64,000 nt of DNA from Lytechinus variegatus (Eukaryota; Echinodermata; Echinoidea; Temnopleuroida; Toxopneustidae), in NCBI RefSeq assembly GCF_018143015.1, contig NC_054757.1, positions 18,962,285 through 19,026,284 of the forward strand, written 5' to 3'. The notes beneath the pieces are model-generated. The model was not told where the DNA came from. It worked only from the letters and a program-made list of their open reading frames with translations, and did not search any database. This document shows positions 1 to 12,776 of the stretch, piece by piece. The number at the start of each line of letters is the position of its first letter. Positions within the stretch are counted from its first letter, which is position 1. A program made the translations under genes and the position numbers.

Positions 1-348
1 AGCTTGCTTCAAATCTTTCAGCAGACAAAGAAAGATGACTTGAGGAATAAAGTTTGTGGGAAAATATTGGCAAAGTTAGCAAAGCAGAATGAGCACATCG
101 ATGACAATTTAAGCCATTATTACTTAGACTTACTAACCAGTAACCAGGCACTTATTATATTACAACACTTCTACTCTTTGAAAGTGTGTTTAAGAAGACT
201 GTCACATCTGGACGATTTAGCAAGCGTATGTCAATATGTATTGCAAGACACTTTAATAATCAGCATACACAAGCGTGACATGCGATTTCACTCTTTTGAC
301 AGCCCGAATCAACCCCCAAATTCTCCCAATATGCTTGCTTTGGGGTGA
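1..348 (+). CDS. 3'-terminal coding piece of an unidentified gene
   Basis: The frame is open from the first base and closes at TGA 346-348, giving about 115 residues. The peptide looks like real protein: it is helical, rich in Leu and Lys, with stretches such as DLRNKVCGKILAKLAKQ and SHYYLDLLTSNQALIILQHF, and ends in a Pro/Asn tail (SPNQPPNSPNMLALG). The composition resembles a helical-repeat (ARM/HEAT-like) C-terminus, but I do not recognise the family. Coding either runs in from outside the window or begins at a weak acceptor, ATCTTTCAG, ending at base 21. No ATG start is claimed. The DNA after the stop is AT-rich with an AATAAA at 783-788, consistent with a 3' UTR. It could also be a chance open frame; the protein-like composition argues against that. 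Confidence 0.45.
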   Translation, partial: SLLQIFQQTKKDDLRNKVCGKILAKLAKQNEHIDDNLSHYYLDLLTSNQALIILQHFYSLKVCLRRLSHLDDLASVCQYVLQDTLIISIHKRDMRFHSFDSPNQPPNSPNMLALG

Positions 349-1790
349 CCATTCTTTCTAGAGTTGAAATTTGCCACAAACAATATTCAAGATTATATAG
401 AAAATCAGTATTCTTACTATGGCAGGATAATATTTGCTTTTACTACATAATTGATTGTTACCCCTGAAAATTAGCACTTTGAATGAATGAAATAGCCCAG
501 AAAATTCTGCAATCACCCCAATGAGGAAAAAAAAAAGATAGCCCCTACAAAATATCTACTTTATCATTCAAATATGTCCATATCTTGATTTGAAGAAATG
601 AATATATGAATATATGAGAACAACCCAAATCCAACTCTTGGCCAAATTGAGTTTAACATACAATACTGTTCTATATATAGTCCATATTGTGCATAATTTC
701 TATCCCGGAATTCCACCGAGACTTGAGCCATTCATATCAGCAAAAAGATCATTGAGGAGTATATTTTTTCTTTGAATTTAAAAATAAATATGGGGTTTAA
801 CAATCCAATTGCAACCAAAATGATGTAATTATACATAAATGAATGATACAAAAAAGGAGCCATAAGTTAACTGTATTCTCTCACATTTTTCTTTCTTATC
901 CTGAAGTCTTAAAACTTTCTGGCACTGTTGCAGTTCAGTCAAGAAAAAAAAAAGAAAATTGAAATGTCTCAAGATTCCCCTCCATTTCTGATGTACAGTG
1001 ACATTTTTTTTAATAGATGAATAGATGAATGATTTCAGCATCATAAAAGTCTACAAAGTGAATACTTTAATATGTACAAACTATCTAGGCACGACTATAT
1101 TGTGTACTTTCATGTGAATATGTATATATATTGTTACAAACCCCTCAAAAGATCTGCAAGTCCATACCAAACATTAAATATGAAAGTAGCTGGGGAAAGG
1201 GGGGGGGGGGGGGGAGATGGGCTCGGGGCAATTTAGCCCAAACCAATTTTCAAAATTGCCCCGGAAAAGAAATTTCCTGTTTACTGCCATGTTAAATCTA
1301 TACAATATTGTTTTCATTATAAAGCAGTAGGCTATGAAAAGTAGCCCCCAAAATAATAATAAATCAAGTCTGGATAGTTGATATGTGGGGAGGGTGAACA
1401 TAAATTTCTGAGCTCTCGGTTTTTTTTCTACATGTAGATAATAAATACTGCAAATGCTTATATTGAGATGACAAAAGTGGCCAGACCCAAGCACCTCCTG
1501 TGCTTAGTCCCATACATCCATCTATGTGTGAAGTTTTCTGCAGAGTGAGTTTGTATTAGCGATTTTGCTAATAATGCAACCTTTTCTTGGAAAAATGCAG
1601 GGTTATCGTAGTTTTAATTGTAAACTGCAGAACTTGAGGATATTTCTCAATTATGAAATGGGTTTACAAATAACCAGGATGAATTACAATACAATACAGT
1701 AGAGTTACAATAATTTACAAAAACATACAGTAATTATGATTCACCGACATTCCAAAATCTCACACAAAATATATTTGAAAGCACATCCCA
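349..1790. other. AT-rich non-coding DNA, probably 3' UTR and intergenic
   Basis: No convincing exon on either strand. It contains one AATAAA on the + strand (783-788), a poly-G tract near 1200-1215 and scattered TACATGTA motifs. Confidence 0.5.
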
Positions 1791-1805
1791 TATGATTAAA
1801 GCCCA

Positions 1806-2182
1806 CATATCAAAGTCACTTTCCTGGACCAACCAAGCAGGGAATGGACCAGCGTGACTAAATGCAGAGTGATCATGGAAGTGATCTGGACCGAACCAGC
1901 GGGGAACCGACCAACACAACTGTGAATGCACATAGAAGAGATCTTGACCGACCCACCAAGAACGGACCAGCGCAACCGTGAATGCACAAGTAATAATGGA
2001 AGCGGTGTGGACTGACCCAGGATGAATGGACCAGCGCGAATGTGAATGCTTAAAGTGATCATGGAAGCGATCTGGACCGAACCAGCGGGAACCGACCAAC
2101 GCGACTAAATGCACAAAGTGATCATCAAAGCGATCTGGACCGACCCAGTGGGGGAACAGATTAGGAAAGTGACTTTGAATGT
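1806..2182. repeat. Minisatellite (~60-65 bp period) bracketed by an inverted repeat
   Basis: About six imperfect copies of a unit containing AGTGATCATGGAAGCGATC, TGGACCGAACCAGCGGGAAC and GACCAACGCGACTAAATGCA run from about 1830 to 2155. The array is enclosed by an inverted pair: ATATCAAAGTCACTTTCCT on the left (about 1806-1825) and AGGAAAGTGACTTTGAATGT on the right (about 2163-2182). Open frames on the - strand here (Trp/His-rich) are products of the repeat. Confidence 0.75.
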
Positions 2183-3737
2183 GAACAGGTTCATCCTTGA
2201 TTGAAAAGGCCTATTGATATACCATCCCAGAGTTCACATCTTACAAAGTTCCTACATCTTTCTACTAAAAAAATACTAATATTTGATCTAGCTAGACAAG
2301 GCATTATTATGACTGTAGACCCATAATTTCTACAAAATCACAAAATGTTGTTATTTCAAATGAAAATAGACAAATACACAAGTATCATTTCTTGTCTTAA
2401 CTCCATAACACAGAAAATTAACATACATTGGACATGTACAAAACAGCAAGTGACATGTTAAGACAACAAGACAAAAGCACAAGGTGGAATGAAATAGTAC
2501 ATACATACATATATAACAATAAAAATGCATAAATCTTGCTCATCAATAATAATTATATAATCAGAAATACTAATCTACATACATGTAGGCTTCCCCACCA
2601 AATCAAAAATAACAAAACGAAAACAACAACTGACAATTACATTATTAAATTCTATGACTTCCTTCTATGAAATGACATATTTTTGTCTTTTATTATTTAA
2701 AAAAAAAAACTTGTTTTCATATTCATGTAGAGCAAGCGCCTTTATTCAATACTGGATTCAAACCAGAAATATCTTTTAATATGTGAAATGAATCTTTTAT
2801 GTGCATGGAGAAATGAAATCCCCCACATTGAAATGGCTTCAGGAGGGGGGGTTCCTTTTTTCTTAGCTTAGAACAAATACGCTTGAATTTAGGAACCGCA
2901 GATGAATATATATATCGTTCCTTTGAAATTTTATATAGGGAACAAAACCTTATCTACATGTAGCACAGTATTTTTCAATTCTGTCCACTCATATTCAAAC
3001 AAATTCAAATTATTTGTACTACATGTACAGTCCAAAAACCCACAATTAAATCCATCTCAAACGCATGATGTATACACTTACATTAACATGATTATGATTA
3101 ACACCAACAAACAGATTTTATAATCTTTCGCTATAAGCTTACCATTTTATACAAATCTTCCTTCTACATGTACTTCACATGCAGTAATCTTAAAATCAAG
3201 TTTTACATAATATAGATAAACCTTCTCTTCATTCTCTCTTTCAAATAAACTATATCATGTTACAAAGTGTTTGTTCAGTGTCAAAAAGACGCAAGTGACA
3301 TTCTTGCTCAAAAACAAACATTCTGTTTTACTTCATGAAACACAACACACAGATCAACCTATAAACTCATTTCACATTGTGCAGTAAATTGATTGAAAAT
3401 GTTTCCTTACTATACATAATACATAACATGTATGGGTGTACTCTGTACTGTTTAGCTATATGATTTAATTGCACATTATAAAAACGACAGGCCGGTTTAA
3501 GTGTCCAATTAATCCTCTAAATGAGATACATGTAAATTATGGTTTATTACCACTGATTATATTTCATACCGGATGTGGTTTAGAGCCTCCAAATGAAAAA
3601 GCAAACATGACCGTCTAATATCAAATTTACACTCTAGCTTTATGTAAACAAGAAATTGGAAGAATTTGTAGCATACAGCTTGAGGGGCAATCATATCACG
3701 GGGCTAGATGGCAGTTCACGGCGGTTTTCTAACGAAG
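2183..3737. other. AT-rich non-coding DNA
   Basis: No exon supported. Many TACATGTA and ACATGTA motifs, short A tracts and scattered TTTATT hexamers. Part of the region between the left-edge gene and the mucin gene tail. Confidence 0.5.
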
Positions 3738-3740
3738 TTA

Positions 3741-4240
3741 GGCCGTGTTTATGCTTCCACTTTTCAGGCCAGAATCAGCGTTTCCAAATGTGATAAGTCC
3801 AAAACACGGTTGCGTCCATGCTTACTTTCATTTAAAGGCTGTTTCAAAACGCTGATCGTAAACTCACAAAAAGGTGCGTTTGAAAACGTCGTTTGACCAG
3901 AAGCAGGCTTTCTGGGGAAGTATAAACAGAACCACGATCGTAAACGTGTTTAAATGACGTCATTTGGTACATGCTTCCGGTGAGATGAAAATCCGCGGGC
4001 AAATACATTCGCATTTCTCCATGTTATCTCAACGTAATAAAAACACTCAGAAAAAAAACTTTCGAAAAAGGGCGCGCCCAGTTTGACCTCGCTTTCCTGC
4101 GAAACCAGCTGGAGATCGTGATTTCGCCTCTGAAAAGTAAAGCATAAACAGCACTCCCAGAACCACGTTTACGATCAGCGTTTTGAATCGAAGTTTGAAA
4201 ACGCTGATTCTGTCCTCGCAATGAAAGCATAAACACACCC
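3741..4240. mobile_element. PIF/Harbinger-like MITE, 500 bp
   Basis: The ends are inverted repeats: GGCCGTGTTTATGCTTCCAC on the left; the right end reads, as reverse complement, GGGTGTGTTTATGCTTTCAT. The subterminal parts also pair (CAGAATCAGCGTTT against AAAACGCTGATTCTG). A 3-bp TTA lies directly outside each end (3738-3740 and 4241-4243), matching the TWA target preference of PIF/Harbinger elements. No transposase is encoded. Short open frames on both strands inside it are not genes. Confidence 0.75.
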
Positions 4241-4243
4241 TTA

Positions 4244-7200
4244 GATGCAACCAGAGCCCTCTACAAATGATTTGTCAAATTCACTTTTCATGGGTCGCAA
4301 CATTTTATAATTTGGTTTAAACTGTGCTTGCCTAGTAAATAAAGTCATATCAACTGGTTGTAATCCATAGTTAAGGAATTGGGCAAACTCTGTAAAAAAG
4401 GGCTTTGATCGCATCCAACTTTGAGGGCAAACCGCCGCGCACCGCCACCTATAAACCGCGGATGTGTAATCACTCCTATAGATCCTGTACACAAGCACTG
4501 GTTTAATTGTAACACAGATTCGGGATCCTTCCTCGTTTCTAAAAATGCTAACGAGAATGACGATTCAGGATGCATTTATTCAGTTATTGCAGCTCGAATT
4601 GAATGAATTGCAATAGTGAACGTGTGAAATCATCCACTCTCATAATTTGCATTTCACTATAATATGTTGTGTATATAACCATTTTGTGAATATCAATAAA
4701 TCTTTACTGATGTCCCAAAATTCTTATATCATCTGATTTTTACGAAAAGTCCAACACTACATGTATTGTTGTTAGAATTTTTCTCTAATCATTAAAAAAA
4801 ATCAACTTGTTGGAGTGAACTTGACCTTTAACTCAAATCCAATACCTCTTGTACATGTAATACGGCGTACATGTCATCATTCAGAATCAAATTTTAATTT
4901 CAATCTACCGATGGCTTAGAGTAAACCCTGCACACGTTAGACAGCCAACCATCGGGCTCATAACATTGCAATCACAATGCACTATTACAACCAGAAGGTC
5001 ACAAATCCATGGAGTTGACACCCTCTATCCCTCATGTGATGACATTATGATGTGATTACTTCCACTGTAAGCATGCATTCCACTTTAACACCTCCCGATC
5101 AAAATTGCATCTCGTTATTGTAGCCACACACATTAAAAATTGACTTATAATCCACAAGCCATGTTCTAAGCCCTCTTTCCTCCACAATATCTACAGTACT
5201 GTTTTATTAGTGCTTTACACAGAGACCATTAAACTAATATAGAGTATAATAATAATAATATGTGAAGACGTGTTAAAGTGTACGAATACAGAACTTTGTT
5301 ATAACTACATGTAAATGATTGCACAAATTGTGTTTTTGCTTTACAATAAAAAGGTACAAAAACACATCAATGAATATTAAAGACAATTACTTGATTACAT
5401 AATTATTTACTTAATGGAAAAAATAGCTAAAGGTGAACAGACCAATATAAGATATTAGATAAATAAATTAAATGACTGACTAGATAAATAAATGTTGAAT
5501 AACCAATACAGGTAATTGGCTCAACGCACTTTTTGTCAACTGAATGAACAAGACAATTCCTACATTTAAGCTTTTTGTCTATTAAACAGGGAATAAATTG
5601 AATGAATAGGCCTGATACACAGGTACATGTATGTGTATCAATCACTATGAGAAAATGAAATTTTGGAACAACTGTCTACTGTATACTTTGCAAAGCAGAA
5701 ATACAAGAAAATTAATAAAATTTGTATCATTTTCATTTTGTCTAAAGCTATAAAGCTGAAAAAATACAACGCACAAAATATCCTGGTAGGTTTATACAGT
5801 ATAACAAATACATGTTCATGTAGAATACAAAAAGTACAATTTTCAGTACAGATAGTACTAATATAATTTTTACACTGTTCATACATCCATGTAGTTTTCA
5901 GTTGTTTTCAGATGTATGCATGTACAGCATTTTAAAGGTTACTGACCCCTGTACATAGAGCTGAATGAAAATCATTGTAATAGCCTCATATTTTGTTTTA
6001 CTGAACTATGAAAATATCCATGCTGAACGATCAATCATATTTCACTCGCCATTAATTAAAATGCTCAACCTTCAGTGACTATGCAACACTCAGGTCCTTC
6101 AAAAAAGGGTGTTACATGTATATTTTCTGAAAATATCCATACTACATTGTCTGATCATATTTCCATCACATTTTCTGGTGTGGTGTCTAATGATTATATT
6201 ACAAACCGTCAGTGTCTATGCCACACTGTGGCCATATGCATGGTCATGATCAAAAACACACAAATTATGTCAAATGAAAACCACCTGTGTTTGAAAGTTA
6301 TTAATTCAATTCAACATCAATTTGTCATTTTCATTCCAGCAACAAAGAAATTAATTATCGAAAGTGCTATTAAACTCTCCAACTTCTGAATAGCATTGCA
6401 TTTTAAAATAAAGGTACATGCAGAGTTTGAACAGAAAAAATAAATTCAAGCAAACTAAAAATACTCAAAAATATGTAACTATGAAAAAATGGATGAAAAT
6501 ACTATGCTGTTTCCTAAAAAAGGCAGACATGTATGATGACAAAGTCAACTCCTACTGACATTATATAACAGCTATCTTTCAAGGCAGTAAATATGTAGGC
6601 CTATACATGTAACTCTCCTGATTATCTCTGAAAACTGAATGTAAAATTGAAATCCACAAGTTCAAACGAAAAACCATGGGATATATTTAATGGAAAAGAA
6701 CTCAGGGTGAATCAAAGTTTCTTGATAACCTTGTAGTGTTGATGTTGGGTCCATTATTACATCAGCAAAGCACCACATTTCAAATAAAGCTGGTCTTTAG
6801 AAAAATCTCAATAGGAGTTGAGCTTACCATAAAGTGCTGTTTTTTCATGGGGCTCGTGAACATTTTGTGAAAGTTTTACAAAAATTGCAAAAATTCACAT
6901 TTATGAAACAAAAATGTGCAAAATTTGCGCTTTAAATGTTTGAAAGTTTTGTCAATTGCTTGCAGGGGTGGCTGAGAGTTGCTTTTCGTTTGTGAGTAAT
7001 TTACACAATTTTCAAAAAACTTTATCTGAACAAAAAAACGACTCCAAGCGCCCCAGCGAACAATTGACAAAGATTGCAGACATTAAAGCACATGTTTTGC
7101 GTGCGTTTGTCGCATAAAATACACATGCTGGACTTTGCCATTTTTTGGACAATCGCATCCTTGAAAATTCTCCACAAAAAAGTTTGTGGAAACGGCACAA

Positions 7201-10200
7201 AATGTGATTTGACTAATTTTCGTAAAAAGTGGATGTTGGCACTAGAGAAAGCAAACTAATATTGAGTTATGCTTCCAAATCCAGCACAAATGCCAACATC
7301 AACACAGTATTTTTGCTACAAGCAAATTTATCTACTCTAAACATCCCAAAGTCACTGAACAAAATATATTATTAAATACACACATCAAATTGGACTGCAA
7401 TTTCTCCGACATGCAAAGAATTATTTAATCTCTACCATGAAAGAATTAAAACTTTGATACGATAATGGATGGATGTAAAGAAACAAAAAGAGTACTCTAA
7501 TATCTGGAAGATAAAACTAAAGCTTTGCAGCGAGAAGAAATATCAATATTCACCTGATTGCAACAGGTTATCTACTGTTATACAGTGTACACCTTCAAAA
7601 TATTTCACCTGAATTCAATTGGGCAGTGCAAGTCTCCCTTATAAAGTGGGTTTAGTGACTAAAAACTTTGCTATCAAAGCACGTTTAGTGACCAATAACT
7701 TTGCTGTCGAAAAGAGGAAAGATGAAAATACGTCTGTTGTAACAGTACCTGGGAGCGAGGCTAGAAGAAGAAAGATCTTCCGAGCACATCTTCAAGACAA
7801 CAAGGAGATAATTTTTTGGAGTAACTTTAAATATCTTTTCATAACAGTTGGTAGTCCTGTAATGAAATAAAAAAACACAAAGCAAGAAAAGAAATAATTC
7901 AATAAATTAAGACTTGAAATTCAATGTACATGTATATGATGAAGGCTCCAAATATTGACTACATGTAGGTATGGATGGTTTATATTTCACTCCATGTATA
8001 CACGTACATGTACCAGTAACATTGAAATAAAGTCAGAAACACTTTCTTGAAATTCTCACTGACGATTAACTGTTCATATTAGGTGAGCACTCGGGGCCAA
8101 TTGGAAAAATGGTTAAATTGGCCCTTGTATTTTTCATATTTTTACCCTGTGAAGATTTGTTTTTTAAAACTCTTAGTATTATGAACTAAATGCATTTCTG
8201 CAATGTAAAAATGACTCTTCATTATTAAATGTGAGCTGTCATCATTTTGCATAGATGTAGGAAATATTGGCAAAGTACAGTAACATATTAAGGGTTTCAT
8301 GGTCGTCATCAAGAAAGTTGCAAGATAATTCACAATTAATCTTTAATTAAAAATGGTTTGTGCAAATGTATATCTTGTCATCTAAATTTCTAAGGAAAAA
8401 CTGCACAATTCATAAAAACAAAATTATAATTCCATTTTAATATATCCCCAGTTTACCAAGCATCATTATTTCTTGTATACCAATAACAAAACAATTCCTT
8501 TATAGAAATTCTACATGTAAACATTAAAAAAAAATATATAAAATATGAAATGGTGTTACATGCACATTAGGACACAAACATACACTAAATATGAATGGAA
8601 GATGGGTTGAATGCAACATGCATGAAAACAAGGGAAGCTGGTATCTATAAGCCCACAACATTCCACATGATGAGACATGCAAAGAATTATTGAAGGGTTG
8701 TTCACACCAGGAGATATAACCACGCGCTTTTATATGGCTGCACTGTTCAAATCATAGGGAATTTAGAATTACATTAAAGAGCTGTAGTACATTCAGGATT
8801 TTGGGGGTCATCTCTAGACTCAGTCATGCATTATTTACCAGCATACAGAATACAATTTTTCCATTTTCAAACAGTAATTTTGTTCAATGAACAGAGTTCG
8901 TGTTTGCTTATAACTTTGCTAATTTTGCGAAATGTCAGATTTTCTTATTCTTACTCTGGCAATGGTTCATGTGTACAATGATAAAAACTCTTTGTGCTAT
9001 TAAAAAGAAAGGGAGCTACATTCAATTTGACTTACACAATAAATTTGTTTCATATAAATTTAGTTTTCACATGTATGTACAATTTTGCACCATCGCACTC
9101 ATGCTTCATTTTGCATCCATATGAATTATAGTAAAACATTCATAAAATGATATAAAACCCCATATAGACAGACAAACAAAGAGACAATGCAGACACACAT
9201 TGGACATTCAAGAAACGGACCCCCCCCAAAAAAAAAGGTCAATTTTTGAAATGGATTACAGTAGTAATAATATATGACTCAAAGAAATCACCCCCCCCCC
9301 CCAAAAAAAAAAAAAAAAAAAAAAAAATCCAGTATGCAATTCCCTAACTATTGTCAAACTGTAATGCAAAATGAACTGTTCCCTCAACCAAATCTGTCCC
9401 CACACAAAAACCAATTAACTTTATGCACAATTAGTCATGAATTGTTTACACTATGTGCATACCACAATAAATGAAACCCCAAAGTAAACTATGAGTAAAA
9501 ATATTTCTACATGTACAAAGATATTGACTGAAATGATCAGTTAGGATGTTGTTTTACAGGGCAAGTTCAATCAATTTTCTTATGCTAGAATCACAAGCAC
9601 GTATTACAAATCAATACATGCAAACATAAATTACACAAAATCTGGATGAATCAGGATAGCATTCAATTGACTTTTCCATCAATACTGTCTGATTGTCCCT
9701 ATTTTCAAGCCCACCCACAATGCATCACAGATACCAAGGGTGCATTTCATGAAATGCTGTTTTATCAGTGACAAATTTGTTCTCAGCCAATCAGAAGGCA
9801 AGGATTTTAGTAGCTTATCACAGTAGTTGATGAAAATCAAGGACAATTTGTTTCATAAAATGTCCATGTGTTGGCCAGTTTGGCTCAAGAAGAATAACAT
9901 ATGTGGAGAGTGCAAAAGTCCATAATGTCCACACTAGAAGAAGGCTTGTACTTTTTAAGAACTTCTAATCAATTTTTGCAAAAAATCAAAGTGGTGAAAT
10001 GCAGAATCGTCTATAAATACACAATTTTTGGCCTTTTGTGTTTGGTCTTAAAATACCTTTTTACTGCGAATGAAAAATGGTATGGAACATCCTTAAAAAC
10101 ATGCTTCAGGGTTTAAAAGAATATTGATTGAACACAGCCTTATTAAAGAAGGGTGTTGTTAAGACACTTAAAGATGAATCCAACTCCAAATAAATGTAAT

Positions 10201-10560
10201 GTATATCCGGGTTCACACCTTTGAATTTTTAGCTGCATATTACTGCATATAAAGCCAAAAGCAACCGCCTGACGCACCATACTAAATGTACATGCATGCA
10301 GCAAAATGTTTTCACATGTTTCACATGTAGTAGCAATCAGCTGCTGTGGAATTCATGTAGAATTGAACACAGTATGTAGAGGAGTACAAACTACAAAAGT
10401 GAGGCAGTTTGAGGTACATGTACATGTAGATCAAGCAGTAACATGGTCTTAGTCTGAATAAGCTGCTCGCATAGGCTCATTGCCACAATATCTTTGCTCC
10501 TAATGGATTTTGGTTGTCTTCGGTTTCAGATGTTTGAAGAACTTTCAAATGGGCAACCTA
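4244..10560. other. Long AT-rich non-coding stretch
   Basis: I see no supportable exon on either strand. Its content is AT-rich unique-looking DNA, frequent TACATGTA motifs, poly-C/poly-A runs at 9293-9327, and a palindromic MITE-like segment near 9745-9870 (CATTTCATGAAATG near one end, TTCATAAAATG near the other). A GC-richer patch at 7690-7810 carries an open frame but no convincing splice sites. Part may be 3' UTR or downstream introns of the mucin gene; this cannot be settled from sequence alone. Confidence 0.4.
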
Positions 10561-10566
10561 GAACTC

Positions 10567-10916
10567 AAAGGCCTATTCACAAAGGTGGTTTTTAAAACCC
10601 TTGGTTGAACCCATGGTTTATTGCAGATTTTGTGTACATATTTCGCTTATTTACAGCATATATTAAAAAATGCCCATGCTGATGCGCGCTTTTGTCACAG
10701 TGCGCCAAATTGACGCCTGTTGCCATGGTTAAGTATGCTATTTCATTCATGAGTCCACTGTTGGAAGAGTGGACTTGTCAATTCAATATATTTTTTTAAT
10801 ATACGCGGTAAATAAGCGTAATACATGTACATGTATATATACCGTATGCAGACAATCTGCAATAAACCATGGGTTCAACCGATGGCTTTAAAAACCATCT
10901 TTGTGAATTCGGGCTA
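10567..10916. mobile_element. Palindromic MITE (~350 bp)
   Basis: The left arm (about 10570-10628: TATTCACAAAGGTGG, AACCCATGGTTTATTGCAGA) is the inverted match of the right arm (about 10850-10913: TCTGCAATAAACCATGGGTT, CCATCTTTGTGAATTC). The interior is short and non-coding. Superfamily not assigned because no clear target duplication was found. Confidence 0.7.
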
Positions 10917-11936
10917 AGGCCTCTGAGTTAGTTGGCGTATTTTGTAGCTTGTTTCATTTTGTTGTGTTGCAATAGAGGATGCTTGTCTTCCTTCGGGTCG
11001 GACAAGCCTAAAATACAAAGGTGTGAGCCAGGCTGGGGTGGGGGGGGGGGAGGGTCCAAAGAAAATAGGAGCACTTCCAATGGACATGAAATAAAGCTAC
11101 ATGCGTGCTGTTGCTATATTTACATAAATGTTAGTGCATAAATTATCTCTGTTAGGCATACTTGCTACCAGCAGAAATGGCCATAAAAATGACACCAAAA
11201 CTACAATGGTCTACGAGGAGAGACATTAGATGAGGTTATGTTCTATTCTAATGGTTATTTAAACAAGCATGCATTAACATACATGTATGGCCTGGGTGTG
11301 CTTGCATGTGTGTGTGTGCGCACAGACTGCTCACAAATACGGTTCATTCTGGGAAAGGGAAATTCAATAGAAATCAATTTAAATAAAACACAGCAGAACA
11401 AACAATTACAAATAAAATTTTTAAAAAATCACATATTTGTGGTAAATAAAGTTTCAATACAAGGATTCAATCCTTCTTTTTCTGAGTGAGAATTAAACTG
11501 TTATTGCATTATAAAGCGTCAACTTTAAAATTTGCATACATGTATATGTACATGAACAATGTACATAATATTAGTATATCAGTTTAAAAAAGAGAAAGAA
11601 ATCAAGGTATATATTAAAAGTCAAAAGAGAATTTCACATTGTAACAAGAAGTACATGTAGTCATAATCATTAAGGTTACTTTTAACATTTACACTGTACA
11701 TATACCACTAAAATTATTTTTTTTAATCCAAAGGCAATGTTAGTAGATTTTTAAGAAGGGTCAAAATGAGTTTTTGTATTTGGAATGAAAATGATTATCA
11801 CAATGTTTTTGTCAGATTTTCATGCATGGCGGTCAAAAAGAAAATTAAGCATTACCGGTATTCATAAAGTGTATGACATTTGAGGTAGGGAGCTTCATTA
11901 GATGCTTTTATTTGCAGAATTAGCTTTTTCAGTGGG
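10917..11936. other. AT-rich non-coding DNA
   Basis: Nothing supportable as a gene. It contains a poly-G run at 11037-11051, a short GTGTGTGTGCGC tract near 11310 and several TACATGTA motifs. Confidence 0.5.
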
Positions 11937-12316
11937 CCATTCTTGGTCACATGTGATTGAAATTATGACAAATCTTGATTTTAAGTACATGTAGTTATAA
12001 TCTAGAAATGTTTAGATTTAGCAATTCAAAGGATAAAATCATTAACATGTTTATTCAGTTTAATATCATCTGGAAATATTTTTTGCTGTATCCAATATGC
12101 ACGTTCAAGGTCAGAGGTCAAAAGAATTGGGTCACGTGTTTGACTTCACACAGATGCATGATTTTGAAAGTTTAATTTCATTTTGAAATTCCTGTGAATT
12201 TCAAACTGTGAATTTCAAAATGAAATGAAACTTTCAAAATCATTAATCTAAAAATATTTAGATTCATAACTCAAGATTTGTGATTATTTCAGTCACACAC
12301 ATGGCCAAGAATATCC
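11937..12316. mobile_element. Palindromic element with nested internal palindrome
   Basis: The outer arms pair: CATTCTTGGTCACATGTGAT followed by AATCTTGA and TAATCTAGAAATGTTTAGAT (11937-12022), against ATCTAAAAATATTTAGATTC, CAAGATTTGTGATTATTTCA and CATGGCCAAGAATA (12245-12316). Inside, 12158-12242 is a second near-palindrome of AATTTCATTTTGAAATT type. A foldback MITE, possibly with a second insertion inside. Confidence 0.6.
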
Positions 12317-12454
12317 TTAAATTGTTTAAAACTCTTACATACATGTAACTAATAACTAAATGATAGGTCTGAAAGCTGTTTATGATATCATTTTATACAC
12401 AGGATCACTTTCAGTACCTTTGATATAATAATAGGGAACAATAATGCCATGTTC

Positions 12455-12776
12455 CTGATCACCGCCCGTGACTGGTAACAACTGGTCTATGATAGCGCTA
12501 CCTATCGTTATGAATGCGCCTAAATATGATCCTGGTATCGTAATCAAACACTCACCCTGTATCCTCCGCGAACAAGATTCTTAGAGAGCTGTACCATCCA
12601 CTATCTGTGAATGACATATTTCTGATCACCACGAGCTACTGATAACCACCAGTTAAAGATAGCGCTACCTATCCCTAGTTGGGATAACGTCTGAACACAC
12701 CCCAGTGTGTCATTGTCAACCACTTACCCTATCTCCTCTGTAGATTGGGTTCTTTGAGAATGCTGACCATCCACTG
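12455..12776. repeat. Tandem duplication (period ~167 bp) containing the mucin tail exon
   Basis: Unit A (about 12455-12605) and unit B (about 12622-12776) align throughout: CTGATCACC, then GATAGCGCTACCTAT, then the donor region (CTCACCCT in A, CTTACCCT in B), and CCATCCACT at the far end. Unit B carries the in-frame 3' half of the cytoplasmic-tail exon. Unit A carries a diverged copy with its own donor (GTGAGTG on the - strand) and an acceptor-like CATTCACAG. Confidence 0.75.
12556..12604 (-). CDS. Candidate alternative or terminal tail exon (diverged duplicate)
   Basis: On the - strand an acceptor (ATTCACAG) precedes 12604 and a strong donor (GTGAGTG) follows 12556. Spliced after the upstream tail exon (phase 0) it would add IVDGTAL and a stop (12583-12581), making it a terminal exon. 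In another frame it still resembles the parent exon (SGWYSSL against SGWSAFS). It may be used, alternative, or a decayed copy; transcript data would be needed to tell. Confidence 0.4.

Noticed and set aside
7619-7870. 83-codon + strand frame in a GC-richer patch
   Set aside because: No recognisable domain and no convincing splice sites; kept only as part of a non-coding stretch.
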